Below the pieces are notes generated by a model. The model saw only the letters and a list, made by a program, of their open reading frames with translations, searched no databases and was not told the origin of the DNA. The position numbers were made by a program, and so were the translations under genes. A DNA stretch of 64,000 bases, taken from assembly GCF_003461625.1 (NCBI RefSeq), contig NZ_QTXL01000002.1:441789-505788 (forward strand). The letters run 5' to 3'. Below are positions 9,961 through 17,946 of the stretch, in pieces. Source of the DNA: Clostridium sp. AF15-31. GTDB taxonomy: Bacteria > Bacillota > Clostridia > Lachnospirales > Lachnospiraceae. The stretch's first letter is position 1; each line of letters begins with the position of its first letter.

Positions 9961-9963
9961 TGA

Positions 9964-10761
9964 TTACAACAAATATAATATAAGATAATACATAATTGGT
10001 GCTGTAAATATAATGCTGTCAAACCGGTCAAGGATTCCGCCATGCCCCGGTATCAACTTGCCATAATCTTTGATATCATTATTTCTCTTGATTGCAGAAG
10101 CCGCCAGATCCCCGATAACTGCAGGCAGCGCACATACAGCTCCGATCAATGCAAATATCCATACAGAATGTGCAACCTGCATGAAATGATTATAAATCAA
10201 ACCAAATACAACACCTAATATTCCTGCTCCAACGATTCCGCCGATCAGACCCTCGATACTCTTCTTCGGACTTAAGATCGGTGACATCTTGTGCTTACCG
10301 ATCGCGCGTCCGACCAGATAGGCACAGGTATCATTACCCCAGGAGCTGACAAAGATCAGCAGAACAAGAATCAGTCCATGTTTCATATCTCGTATGAGAT
10401 ACACATACGACAACATTACACCTACATATACAAATGCAAAAAATGCCGCCATGATCTCTTTATCTTTGTAATTCGGATATGTGAGCACATAGATTGCAAG
10501 GATGACCAGCATATAGACCGCGATCAACGGTAATATAAACTGATGCAGGTCAAAATACAACAATGCATAATAAAAAACCGTTGCACCGTAAGCTGCATAT
10601 CCAAGTCCTTTCTTGTTCAGCCCATATATACGAAGTAACTCCATCACACCGATCAGCGAAACCGCACACATTACCAGACATGTAAGTGCTCCGCCAAAAT
10701 AAAGTGTGATTGCTGCAATGATCACCAGGATCACTGCACTGATTGCCCGTTGTTTAAACAT
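9964..10761 (-). CDS. cdsA: phosphatidate cytidylyltransferase (CDP-DG synthase)
   Basis: Integral membrane enzyme that makes CDP-diacylglycerol from CTP and phosphatidic acid, the branch point for phospholipid synthesis. The 265 residues contain about eight membrane segments. The CDS family signature near the C-terminus is present as KRNNDIKDYGKLIPGHGG followed by LDRFDS. ATG has AGAGG at 5 nt. It lies 12 bases after uppS, the usual uppS-cdsA pairing. Confidence 0.97.
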   Translation of the reverse strand: MFKQRAISAVILVIIAAITLYFGGALTCLVMCAVSLIGVMELLRIYGLNKKGLGYAAYGATVFYYALLYFDLHQFILPLIAVYMLVILAIYVLTYPNYKDKEIMAAFFAFVYVGVMLSYVYLIRDMKHGLILVLLIFVSSWGNDTCAYLVGRAIGKHKMSPILSPKKSIEGLIGGIVGAGILGVVFGLIYNHFMQVAHSVWIFALIGAVCALPAVIGDLAASAIKRNNDIKDYGKLIPGHGGILDRFDSIIFTAPIMYYLILYLL

Positions 10762-10773
10762 ATTATTTCCTCT

Positions 10774-11502
10774 TTATTTTACCCCGCCATACCGACGGTC
10801 TCTATGACTGTAATACCGACATGCATTAACCAGCTCGTCCATATCAAAGTCCGGCCATAACACATCCGTAAAATAAAATTCTGAATATGCGATCTGCCAT
10901 GGAAGAAAATTCGATGTCCGAAGCTCTCCGCTGGTACGAATCAACAGATCCGGATCCGTCAGTTCCTTTGTATCAAGGTAGGCACTGACTGTATCCTCTG
11001 TAACCGCATCCGGTGATAACTTTCCAGCCATACAGTCGGATGCAATCTGTCTGACCGCTCTTGTGATCTCATCCCGTCCGCCATAGTTAATTGCTACAGA
11101 AAACTGAAGTCCTGTATTATTTGCTGTAGCTTTCTCCAGATTATCCATCTTCTCTACGATATCCTTCGGAAGGTCCTCACGCTTACCAATGATCCTTACG
11201 CGCATGTTATTCCGGTTGGATCGCTCGATGCTGTCAACCAGATACTTACGGAAAATATTCATGATTGTAGATACTTCCTCTACTGAACGTTTCCAGTTCT
11301 CGGTAGAAAATGCGTATACAGTCAGGTATTTAATACCAAGTTCATCTGCATTCTCGCATGTTCGCTCGATTGCCTTTGCGCCCTCTGAATGTCCATAGGT
11401 TCTTGGCATCAGTCGTTTCTTCGCCCATCTTCCGTTTCCATCCATGATGATCGCAACATGCTCCGGAATATTGATCATTTCTCCATTTATTTCTTTATTC
11501 AT
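10774..11502 (-). CDS. uppS: undecaprenyl diphosphate synthase
   Basis: Cis-prenyltransferase that makes the C55 lipid carrier used in peptidoglycan and other wall polymers. The 242 residues carry HVAIIMDGNGRWA (about 15-27), with the Mg-binding Asp in MDGNG, and the substrate-binding RTSGELRTSNF near the C-terminus. The chosen ATG has GGAG five bases upstream. An in-frame ATG at codon 9 is possible but has no better SD. It sits between frr and cdsA in the operon. Confidence 0.97.
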   Translation of the reverse strand: MNKEINGEMINIPEHVAIIMDGNGRWAKKRLMPRTYGHSEGAKAIERTCENADELGIKYLTVYAFSTENWKRSVEEVSTIMNIFRKYLVDSIERSNRNNMRVRIIGKREDLPKDIVEKMDNLEKATANNTGLQFSVAINYGGRDEITRAVRQIASDCMAGKLSPDAVTEDTVSAYLDTKELTDPDLLIRTSGELRTSNFLPWQIAYSEFYFTDVLWPDFDMDELVNACRYYSHRDRRYGGVK

Positions 11503-11514
11503 ACTTACTCCAAA

Positions 11515-12060
11515 TTAAACAGTTAAGATCTCTGTTGATTTCTTCTCAATAGCCTTATCGATCAGACCAACATATTTGTCTGTCATCTTCTGGATCTTAT
11601 CCTCGTTTGTCTTTAATTCATCCTCTGATATATCTCCGGCTTTCTCCATCTTCTTGATTGCGTCATTTGCATCTCTTCTGATATTACGGATAGCAACTTT
11701 TGCATTCTCACCTTTTTTCTTAATATCCTTAACGATCTCTTTTCTTCTTTCCTCTGTCAGTTCAGGGAAATTCAGGATGATGTTCTTACCGTCATTGTTT
11801 GGTGTCAGCCCAAGATCTGAATTCAGGATTGCCTTCTCGATCGCCTTTACCAGTGATGGCTCCCATGGTGCGATCATCAGCGTTCTTGCTTCCGGTACAG
11901 TGATATTTGCAAGCTGCTGCATCGGTGTCGGTACACCATAATATTCTACCTTGATCTTATTTAAAATGTTAGGGTTGGCACGTCCTGCACGGATCGTAGC
12001 ATATTCCCCTTCCAGGTTTTCAACTGTCTTCGTCATTTTCTCTTCGTACTGTGTCAACAT
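11515..12060 (-). CDS. frr: ribosome recycling factor
   Basis: Splits post-termination ribosomes together with EF-G. The 181 residues give the usual three-helix bundle plus beta domain. Recognisable family segments are EYATIRAGRANPNIL (about 19-33) and the C-terminal helix ending VGLIDKAIEKKSTEIL. A consensus AGGAGG lies 7-12 bases before the ATG. It is 21 bases downstream of pyrH, the standard pair. Confidence 0.98.
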   Translation of the reverse strand: MLTQYEEKMTKTVENLEGEYATIRAGRANPNILNKIKVEYYGVPTPMQQLANITVPEARTLMIAPWEPSLVKAIEKAILNSDLGLTPNNDGKNIILNFPELTEERRKEIVKDIKKKGENAKVAIRNIRRDANDAIKKMEKAGDISEDELKTNEDKIQKMTDKYVGLIDKAIEKKSTEILTV

Positions 12061-12081
12061 ATCTTTGTTCCTCCTGTTTAT

Positions 12082-12783
12082 TTATACGTTCACATATGTT
12101 CCTGTAAAACCACCGGTAACGGCCTTTACAATACTGTCTTCACCATTTAAGCCGAATAACATCATCGGCATTTTGTTTTCCATTGCAAGAACTGCAGATG
12201 CAAGATCGATAACTCCAAGCTTATTATCAACAATGTCTTTCATCTGCATGCTGTCATATTTCTTTGCATTTGGATTTGTCTTAGGGTCACTGTCATATAC
12301 GCCGTCAATTGCTTTTGCAGATAAGACTACATCTGCCTTTACTTCAACCGCCATAAGAACAGTTGCCATATCTGTTGAGAAATACGGATGTCCGATTCCT
12401 CCGGCAAAGAAAACAACTTCTCCCTGCTCCATATATTCTACAGCTTTATCACGGTTGAACAGCTCTGTCATTGTTCCACATGCAAATGGTGTCATGATAT
12501 GTGATTTGATTCCAAATACACGAAAAGCATCTGCGGTATAGATACAGTTCATAACAGTTGCAAGCATGCCGATTGAATCTGCTTTTACACGATCCATATT
12601 TTCTGAGGTTCTGCCACGCCAGAAATTACCACCACCGATTACTACACAAAGCTGGATTCCTTTATCCAGGATCTTCTTCACCTGTCCGGCAACATCATAT
12701 ACAGTCTTTTCATCAAAGCCATGCTTTTTTTCTCCGGCAAGTGCTTCTCCACTAAGTTTCAATAACACTCTGTTCATTTCCAT
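12082..12783 (-). CDS. pyrH: uridylate kinase (UMP kinase)
   Basis: Amino acid kinase-family enzyme that phosphorylates UMP to UDP; usually an allosteric hexamer inhibited by UTP. The 233 residues begin with the nucleotide-binding LKLSGEALAGEK (8-19) and include VIGGGNFWRG and the AKAIDGVYDSDPKTNPNAK segment typical of PyrH. It is the first gene of the eight-gene operon ending in polC. Codon 3 is also ATG; the first is used because AGAGGT is well spaced. Confidence 0.97.
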   Translation of the reverse strand: MEMNRVLLKLSGEALAGEKKHGFDEKTVYDVAGQVKKILDKGIQLCVVIGGGNFWRGRTSENMDRVKADSIGMLATVMNCIYTADAFRVFGIKSHIMTPFACGTMTELFNRDKAVEYMEQGEVVFFAGGIGHPYFSTDMATVLMAVEVKADVVLSAKAIDGVYDSDPKTNPNAKKYDSMQMKDIVDNKLGVIDLASAVLAMENKMPMMLFGLNGEDSIVKAVTGGFTGTYVNV

Positions 12784-12823
12784 AATTGTAACCTCTTATG
12801 TTTTCTCAAAATTTTTCTATCCT

Positions 12824-12851
12824 AGTATAGCACAATATAACTATATTTCAA
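12824..12851 (-). promoter_or_regulatory. sigma-A promoter of the pyrH-polC operon
   Basis: TTGAAA (12846-12851) and TATACT (12824-12829) are separated by 16 bp on the minus strand, and the -10 box lies 40 bases before the pyrH ATG. No other good promoter was noticed before polC. Confidence 0.65.
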
Positions 12852-12910
12852 ACAGGAAGTTGGAAAGATTTTATTCAAATTATCGTAGCTCCGGATCTGT
12901 TCTCCATAAC

Positions 12911-12953
12911 AAAAAGAACACCACAAAATCTGACTGGTTTCATGATGTTCTTT
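12911..12953 (-). terminator. terminator of the LCP gene
   Basis: On the minus strand an 11-position stem AAAGAACA-Y-CA/TG-R-TGTTCTTT is followed by TTTTTG. It lies 23 bases past the stop of the LCP-family gene and upstream of the pyrH promoter, so the two transcription units are insulated. Confidence 0.8.
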
Positions 12954-12976
12954 CGTTTCTGATATGTTTCTATATA

Positions 12977-14194
12977 CTATTTATTAACGATTGAATCCGG
13001 ATCATCTTCTACTGTAAACGTATCCAGATCGATCTGGTTATAATATCCTGTATCGTTGATAATATTTGCACTGATATTTTTAACTGTCTGGGATGGAACA
13101 TAATCATAATCGTTAAACAGATATCTGTGAAGAACAACTACATTGTTCTCCAGATCTCCTGCTACAACCAGACTTCCCTTACTTCCAAGTGTTGGTGTTG
13201 ACCATGTAAATGGAAAACCGGTTGAGGATTCCAGTTTGTAATTGAAGCAGTTCGTTGCAAGATCCATAATCTCTTTCTTTGTAAGGCTGGAGCTGATATC
13301 ATCTACAACTACATTCAGACAGTCATTTAACTTGGAGATTCCGGCACTCTTTGCCTTTTCGATCATAAGGCTGATAACCTTTCTCTGTCTCCATGCTCTG
13401 GTGATATCACCCTGGTCTGTACTTCGGATTCTTGCATATGCGGTAGCCTGAACACCATCGAGATGTACAACACCTGTATCATATACATACGTAGACGGGA
13501 TGCCATTGACTCTCTGCTGTTCATCGATACACTGATTCAGCTTGTCAAGCTCGCTGGACTTCAATTCGATATCAAGACCGCCAAGTGCATCGATTGCTTC
13601 TGTCAATGCCTTGAAGTTTACAGTTACATAAGCTGTAATATTCAGGTCAAGGTTCTTGTTCAATGTATTGATCGCCTCTGAAGCTCCGCCATAAGCATAA
13701 GCATGTGTGGCCTTCTCATAGCTCTTGGAATCATTTGCAAGCTCCAAATATGTGTCACGATATACAGAAGACATCTTAACCTCCTGTGTATCATTGTTAA
13801 TGCTTACAATGATGATTGCATCGGATCGTGCTCCGCTTTCTACCATATCAATATCACGGCTATCTACACCGAATAATGCGATCGTTGTATAACCGGTCAT
13901 CTTCTTTACGGTTTCTTCTGCAAGGTCATCATTCACCTTAACGTCTTTTAACTCTTCAAAATTCATTTTATTAAATGCTGAATTGATATAAGCATTTACA
14001 AAAAGGACACCTCCAAGAATGATCACCAGTATTTCTGCTATAAGTGCAATGATCCATGGTTTGTTTTTACTCTTTTTCTTCTTTTTTCCGGAAGATCTGC
14101 GCTCAGCAGATTTTTTCTGTGCCCGCTTTGCTGCTGTATCTTCCATATCATCATAATCGTCGAAATCTTCATCGCTAAAAATATTATCGCTCAT
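12977..14194 (-). CDS. LytR-CpsA-Psr family wall polymer ligase
   Basis: LCP proteins transfer undecaprenyl-linked glycopolymers, such as teichoic acids or capsule, to peptidoglycan outside the membrane. The 405 residues have an acidic then very Lys/Ser-rich cytoplasmic N-terminus (1-46), one membrane helix (about 48-70), and an extracellular LCP domain. That domain includes TTIALFGVDSRD, the Arg/Asp-bearing ARSDAIIIVSIN, MSSVYRDTYLEL, and the late RIRSTDQGDITRAWRQRKVI. A good AGGAGA precedes the ATG. It is monocistronic, with its own promoter and terminator. The exact polymer cannot be told. Confidence 0.93.
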   Translation of the reverse strand: MSDNIFSDEDFDDYDDMEDTAAKRAQKKSAERRSSGKKKKKSKNKPWIIALIAEILVIILGGVLFVNAYINSAFNKMNFEELKDVKVNDDLAEETVKKMTGYTTIALFGVDSRDIDMVESGARSDAIIIVSINNDTQEVKMSSVYRDTYLELANDSKSYEKATHAYAYGGASEAINTLNKNLDLNITAYVTVNFKALTEAIDALGGLDIELKSSELDKLNQCIDEQQRVNGIPSTYVYDTGVVHLDGVQATAYARIRSTDQGDITRAWRQRKVISLMIEKAKSAGISKLNDCLNVVVDDISSSLTKKEIMDLATNCFNYKLESSTGFPFTWSTPTLGSKGSLVVAGDLENNVVVLHRYLFNDYDYVPSQTVKNISANIINDTGYYNQIDLDTFTVEDDPDSIVNK

Positions 14195-14286
14195 TATTCA
14201 TTCTCCTATACGTTTGTGTATATGTTTCATCTCAACAGAACTATTTTTCGTACAAAATGTCAATTTTCCACGAACAAACAAGGTGT

Positions 14287-14315
14287 ATTCTACTACAAAT
14301 AATATTCAAATTCAA
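14287..14315 (-). promoter_or_regulatory. sigma-A promoter of the LCP gene
   Basis: TTGAAT (14310-14315) and TAGAAT (14287-14292) lie 17 bp apart on the minus strand, about 92 bases before the start codon. A second TTGACA closer to the gene (near 14260) lacks a matching -10. Confidence 0.5.
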
Positions 14316-14356
14316 CCTGTTCATAAAAATATAACATTTACGCCGGACTGTCTTCT

Positions 14357-15166
14357 TTATTCGCCCAGGATTAATTTGTCAATAACCGGAACCAGACCAT
14401 CTTCGTCATTTGAGAGTGTTACATAATCTGCATGTTCCTTTACGATCTCCTGTGCATTTGCCATCGCCACACCGACACCCGCATATTCGATCATCGTCAG
14501 ATCGTTATATCCATCTCCGCAGGCAACCAGATTCTTTACATCCATGTGCAGATATTCCAGAAGCTTTTCAAGGGATGTTGCCTTATGCACACCCTTTGGC
14601 ATGATCTCAACAAAGAAAGGCTCGGAACGGAAAACAGTAACCGAATCTCCATACAGGGCTACCAGCTCCTGCTCCACCTGTTCTGCAACATCCGGTTCTG
14701 CTGTCAGCAGGCACTTATTGATCGGGAAGTCAATAAAGGAACGAAAATCCTCCACCTGTACGATCTCCATACGATTGATCCTTGCCTCAAGACTCATATA
14801 ATCATCAACCGGGGTTCCTGTTACAACGACGTCATCCTTATAAGTCACCATCCCAATCTTTTTCTCAACACAGTAATCATATATTTTTCTTGCGATCTCA
14901 TTATCTACACATGCCTGATATGCGATCTCACCTGTTTTGTAATTCACGATACGTCCGCCATTGAATGCCAGCACATATCCACCATACTGATTCAGTTCCA
15001 GTTCATCCGCAATCTTCCGGATTCCAGGCAGCGGCCGTCCGGATGCAATTGCCACAACATGTCCTTTTTTCTGGATCTCCATGATCTTATCCAGTGTAAG
15101 CTTTGTGATCTCTTTTTTCGAATTAGTCAATGTACCATCAATATCAAGTGCTATTATCTTCTTCAT
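14357..15166 (-). CDS. Cof-type HAD-IIB phosphatase
   Basis: Cytoplasmic haloacid dehalogenase-superfamily hydrolase, probably acting on a sugar phosphate or other phosphometabolite. The 269 residues show HAD motif I LDIDGTLTNS (nucleophile D8, acid D10), motif II ASGRP, a C2B cap between about 85 and 190, and motif IV VACGDGYNDLTMIEYA. These are Cof/YwpJ-like features. The substrate cannot be inferred. It has its own promoter and is divergent from the rlmH-like gene. Confidence 0.92.
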   Translation of the reverse strand: MKKIIALDIDGTLTNSKKEITKLTLDKIMEIQKKGHVVAIASGRPLPGIRKIADELELNQYGGYVLAFNGGRIVNYKTGEIAYQACVDNEIARKIYDYCVEKKIGMVTYKDDVVVTGTPVDDYMSLEARINRMEIVQVEDFRSFIDFPINKCLLTAEPDVAEQVEQELVALYGDSVTVFRSEPFFVEIMPKGVHKATSLEKLLEYLHMDVKNLVACGDGYNDLTMIEYAGVGVAMANAQEIVKEHADYVTLSNDEDGLVPVIDKLILGE

Positions 15167-15212
15167 CTTGTTATCTCCACGTTTATCTTCAATTTGTAAT
15201 GATCAAGTTGAT

Positions 15213-15241
15213 AATATATAGTAGTTTCACCTCTTTGTCCA
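15213..15241 (-). promoter_or_regulatory. candidate promoter of the HAD gene
   Basis: TGGACA and TATATT, 17 bp apart on the minus strand, end 47 bases before the ATG. Confidence 0.45.
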
Positions 15242-15259
15242 GTAGTTTACCCGAAAAAA

Positions 15260-15299
15260 TGCGATTCTATTGTAATTGACGGTGCGATTGTATTATAAT
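15260..15299 (+). promoter_or_regulatory. duplicated promoter-like 17-mer ahead of the RlmH-like gene
   Basis: Two related 17-mers beginning TGCGATT and ending in TGTAAT or TATAAT occur at 15260-15276 and 15283-15299, a 23-bp period. The second ends in a perfect TATAAT, with TTGTAA 18 bp upstream contributed by the first copy. It ends 46 bases before the ATG of the plus-strand gene. Confidence 0.45.
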
Positions 15300-15345
15300 A
15301 ATCAATCATAAATGCATCTTTTTTATTAAATTTCGGAGTTTTGGC

Positions 15346-15759
15346 ATGAATTATACGATCTATATAAAAGAAAAAAATCTGGCACCAAATATAAAAGCGG
15401 CTGTTCATGAATATATCAAGCGGCTGTCACCTTTCTGTAAAGCTACAGTCTGCTGTGCAGGCAAAAAAAAAGCTGCCTTTGCAGGCAGCGATATCAATAT
15501 CCTGATCACCCCTGACCAGACAGGCAAGCACACGATCTCTTCCGAAGCCTTTGCCCGAATGATCTCTGACTATGCCTTGGGCGGATATTCAAAAATCAGT
15601 TATTTTATTGGATTTTCTCCGGATGATCTGCCGATTTTATCCGATCAGATCTTTTCTGTTTCCAGTATGACATTATCTAACGAGATCTGCCTGATTGCCT
15701 TTACGGAACAGCTCTATCGTGCCTATACCATCAATAACAACATTACTTATCACAAATAA
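15346..15759 (+). CDS. degenerate RlmH-like SPOUT protein, tail-retaining partner
   Basis: 137 residues that align with RlmH (23S rRNA pseudouridine-1915 N3-methyltransferase) over the whole length. The N-terminal EYIKRL (22-27) matches the family EYxKRL. The C-terminal EQLYRAY (121-127) and final YHK (135-137) match the family tail. The SAM-binding knot is degraded: the family IGGSxG reads IGFSPDD (88-94) and the family FPHQL reads LSNEI (110-114). It is shorter in the middle than RlmH (about 155-159). GGAG lies 7 nt before the ATG, so it should be translated. It converges on, and overlaps by 17 bp, a second RlmH-like gene that has the opposite set of losses. Probably catalytically dead alone, possibly one subunit of a heterodimer. 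Confidence 0.75.
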   Translation: MNYTIYIKEKNLAPNIKAAVHEYIKRLSPFCKATVCCAGKKKAAFAGSDINILITPDQTGKHTISSEAFARMISDYALGGYSKISYFIGFSPDDLPILSDQIFSVSSMTLSNEICLIAFTEQLYRAYTINNNITYHK

Positions 15760-16198
15760 TACGGATCTGGTCAAGCAACATGACACGCATCAACTGATGC
15801 GGGAATGTCATATCCGAAAAACTCATTTTCACATCTGCACGTCTGATAAGTTCGTTTGAAGTTCCCAGAGAACCACCGATCAGAAAGGATACTGCTTCAT
15901 ATTCCCGCTCTTCTGCCTGACGTATGATTGCCGCAAATTGTTCGGTTGTATATTTTTTACCTTCTATGCAAAGAGCGATCACAAAATCATTTTTGCCGAT
16001 ACTTGCAAGACTGTTTCTGCTTTCTGTTTCAATGATCTTCTGCTTTACAGCATCGGATGCATTCTTCGGTATTTTCTCATCCTCACTCTGAATGATCTCT
16101 ACCCGGTTCTTTTTGTTGATCTGTTTACAGAGTTCCTGTATCTGACTGCTATAATATTCTTCTTTTATCTTTCCAACACATATGATCTTGAACAGCAT
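15743..16198 (-). CDS. rlmH: RlmH-like 23S rRNA methyltransferase lacking the C-terminal tail
   Basis: SPOUT-class methyltransferase related to RlmH, which methylates N3 of pseudouridine 1915 in helix 69 of 23S rRNA. 151 residues. The SAM-binding knot is intact: FLIGGSLG (about 105-112) and MTFPHQLMR (130-138). After LLDQI the family normally continues with YRAF...YHK, about 14 residues; here it ends RIICDK and stops. The N-terminal EYxKRL motif is also absent (IQELCKQI). ATG at codon 2 of the open frame is chosen because GGAG is 7 nt away rather than 4. It lies 16 bases after the symporter gene and converges with a second RlmH-like gene that keeps the missing parts. Confidence 0.85.
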   Translation of the reverse strand: MLFKIICVGKIKEEYYSSQIQELCKQINKKNRVEIIQSEDEKIPKNASDAVKQKIIETESRNSLASIGKNDFVIALCIEGKKYTTEQFAAIIRQAEEREYEAVSFLIGGSLGTSNELIRRADVKMSFSDMTFPHQLMRVMLLDQIRIICDK

Positions 16199-16214
16199 CA
16201 TGCATCTCCATTTT

Positions 16215-17663
16215 CTATCTCTGATCCAGCTTTATCTGGTCAAACAATTTCTTTTCCGCTTCATTTTTCTTATGCGTAAACATACTGACAATGATCGTTA
16301 CCGCCAAAGCAAATACAAAGGACGCAGTTCCCGCACTCAGTTCTGTTGATACCGCCAGTGTATTTCCTTCTATCATCGGTACAAAATACCAGACAGAACA
16401 AACCGCAAGCCCTGTAAACAGTCCTGCAAAAATTCCCGGTCTGCTTGCTGCTCGCCAGACAACTGCCAATATACATGGAGCTGCCATTGCAGATGCATAC
16501 TCCCATGAAACCGTGATCAGTTTCTGATACTCCGGCTTCCATATACCGACGATCACCAGTAATGCGCCTGAAAGAATAACCAGCAGGCCTATATCTGCCA
16601 CATTCTGCTGTTTTTCATTCCTGATCCATTTCATTTTTGGCAGAAGTCCCCGAGCTACTTCCATACTCATTGCAAATATACGCTCGGTCAGACACAACAG
16701 CGTAATAACCAAAACTCCAAGTATAACATATCGGATCTCTGTCGGAACTTCCAGCTTATGACATAAGGCTGCAATATAAGTCCGGAGCAGTTCGTCAATT
16801 CCAGAATCAAGCGTCACCTTTAACGGATAGATACATACTGCATTTAACAATGACCAGACACTGATCACAACAATCATCACGCCTGTATACAGGATTGACA
16901 ACACCCGTCCACGATCCAGCTCATGACTGTCCTTTGCTTCAAATGCTCCATTAAATAAAAATGGAAGTCCAAGACAGCCAAGTCCCATACCGACCATGGA
17001 TATAATATATGTAACACCGGTCTGTGTGCCGTTATAATACAGAATATTCAGATATACACTAGTTCCGCCCTTCATATGCAGCTTTCCATAAATATCGAGA
17101 AGCTCCGATGGTTTATTTACCATAAACAAACTGATGACCAGCACAAAGAATACAAACAGCAATATTATATAGAAGATACTCCTTATTACACTTCTTACTT
17201 TATTTCCGAGTATACACATATAAATGCTTAAGCTCACCACGATTCCTACGGCAACCCAGTGATATTCCATGCCAACCGTCTTGCTGATCACCTTACTCCC
17301 ATATTCCAGCAATGCTGCAGTCATAGACAGAAGGATCAGCAGCCATACAACAAGAAAGCTGTCCTTTAATATAACCGACCGGTATCTGTCATATAAAAAT
17401 TCCCACATACTTCCGATGGTCTTCTGGGAAAGATCCCGATAAGAACGGAGCCGCTTTACCAGAAACAACCAGGCAAATGTTGTACCGACAAACAGACCAA
17501 TATTGATAACACACACACCGGCTCCATATACTCCGATCACCGGCGGCAGCAGGACCAATGACCAGAGCAGCATCTCTGCCATTGAATTATTTCCAGCCAG
17601 CAGTGCCCCGTTTAATGTATTTTGATCATTCTGAAATAAATATTTTCTTTTGCTTCTGCTCAT
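16215..17663 (-). CDS. sodium:solute symporter family protein
   Basis: 482-residue integral membrane protein with about 12-13 hydrophobic segments, in the SSS (SLC5/PutP-like) class. Supporting features are GALLAGNNSMAEM near the first helix, GLGCLGLPFLFNGAFEAKDS in the middle, the region LTERIFAMSMEVARGLLPK, and late WRAASRPGIFAGL, all typical of PutP/PanF-type carriers. The substrate is unknown. ATG has GGAG at 8 nt. It is upstream of, and probably co-transcribed with, the tail-less RlmH gene. Confidence 0.8.
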   Translation of the reverse strand: MSRSKRKYLFQNDQNTLNGALLAGNNSMAEMLLWSLVLLPPVIGVYGAGVCVINIGLFVGTTFAWLFLVKRLRSYRDLSQKTIGSMWEFLYDRYRSVILKDSFLVVWLLILLSMTAALLEYGSKVISKTVGMEYHWVAVGIVVSLSIYMCILGNKVRSVIRSIFYIILLFVFFVLVISLFMVNKPSELLDIYGKLHMKGGTSVYLNILYYNGTQTGVTYIISMVGMGLGCLGLPFLFNGAFEAKDSHELDRGRVLSILYTGVMIVVISVWSLLNAVCIYPLKVTLDSGIDELLRTYIAALCHKLEVPTEIRYVILGVLVITLLCLTERIFAMSMEVARGLLPKMKWIRNEKQQNVADIGLLVILSGALLVIVGIWKPEYQKLITVSWEYASAMAAPCILAVVWRAASRPGIFAGLFTGLAVCSVWYFVPMIEGNTLAVSTELSAGTASFVFALAVTIIVSMFTHKKNEAEKKLFDQIKLDQR

Positions 17664-17847
17664 ATCAAAGACTCCTTCAAACCCACCCGGGTTCCGATCA
17701 TTTTTTACTGCTTTATGTTCTCACTATCCGCTTCTTCGTGTCAAGTCTCTTTTTATATAATTTTTCTATATTTCTTTTTTATTTCTATTATATTATTACA
17801 AATTTGTAAGCATCCTAATAAAAAATATAGAACAAGAAAACTATCTA

Positions 17848-17856
17848 TGTTATAAT
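17848..17856 (+). promoter_or_regulatory. extended -10 element upstream of the Na/Pi cotransporter
   Basis: TGTTATAAT is a perfect extended -10 (TG-N-TATAAT). No good -35 is seen 16-18 bp upstream, as is usual for extended -10 promoters. It lies about 90 bases before the start codon. A hairpin-forming TGTAAAATTTTA-like stretch follows in the leader. Confidence 0.5.
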
Positions 17857-17946
17857 ATCCAAGCATGTAAATTTTATTTTACATGGTTATTACATGATTT
17901 TAACATTTATTCAGAAGGTAATTTTTATTCACAGGAGGATATGGAA

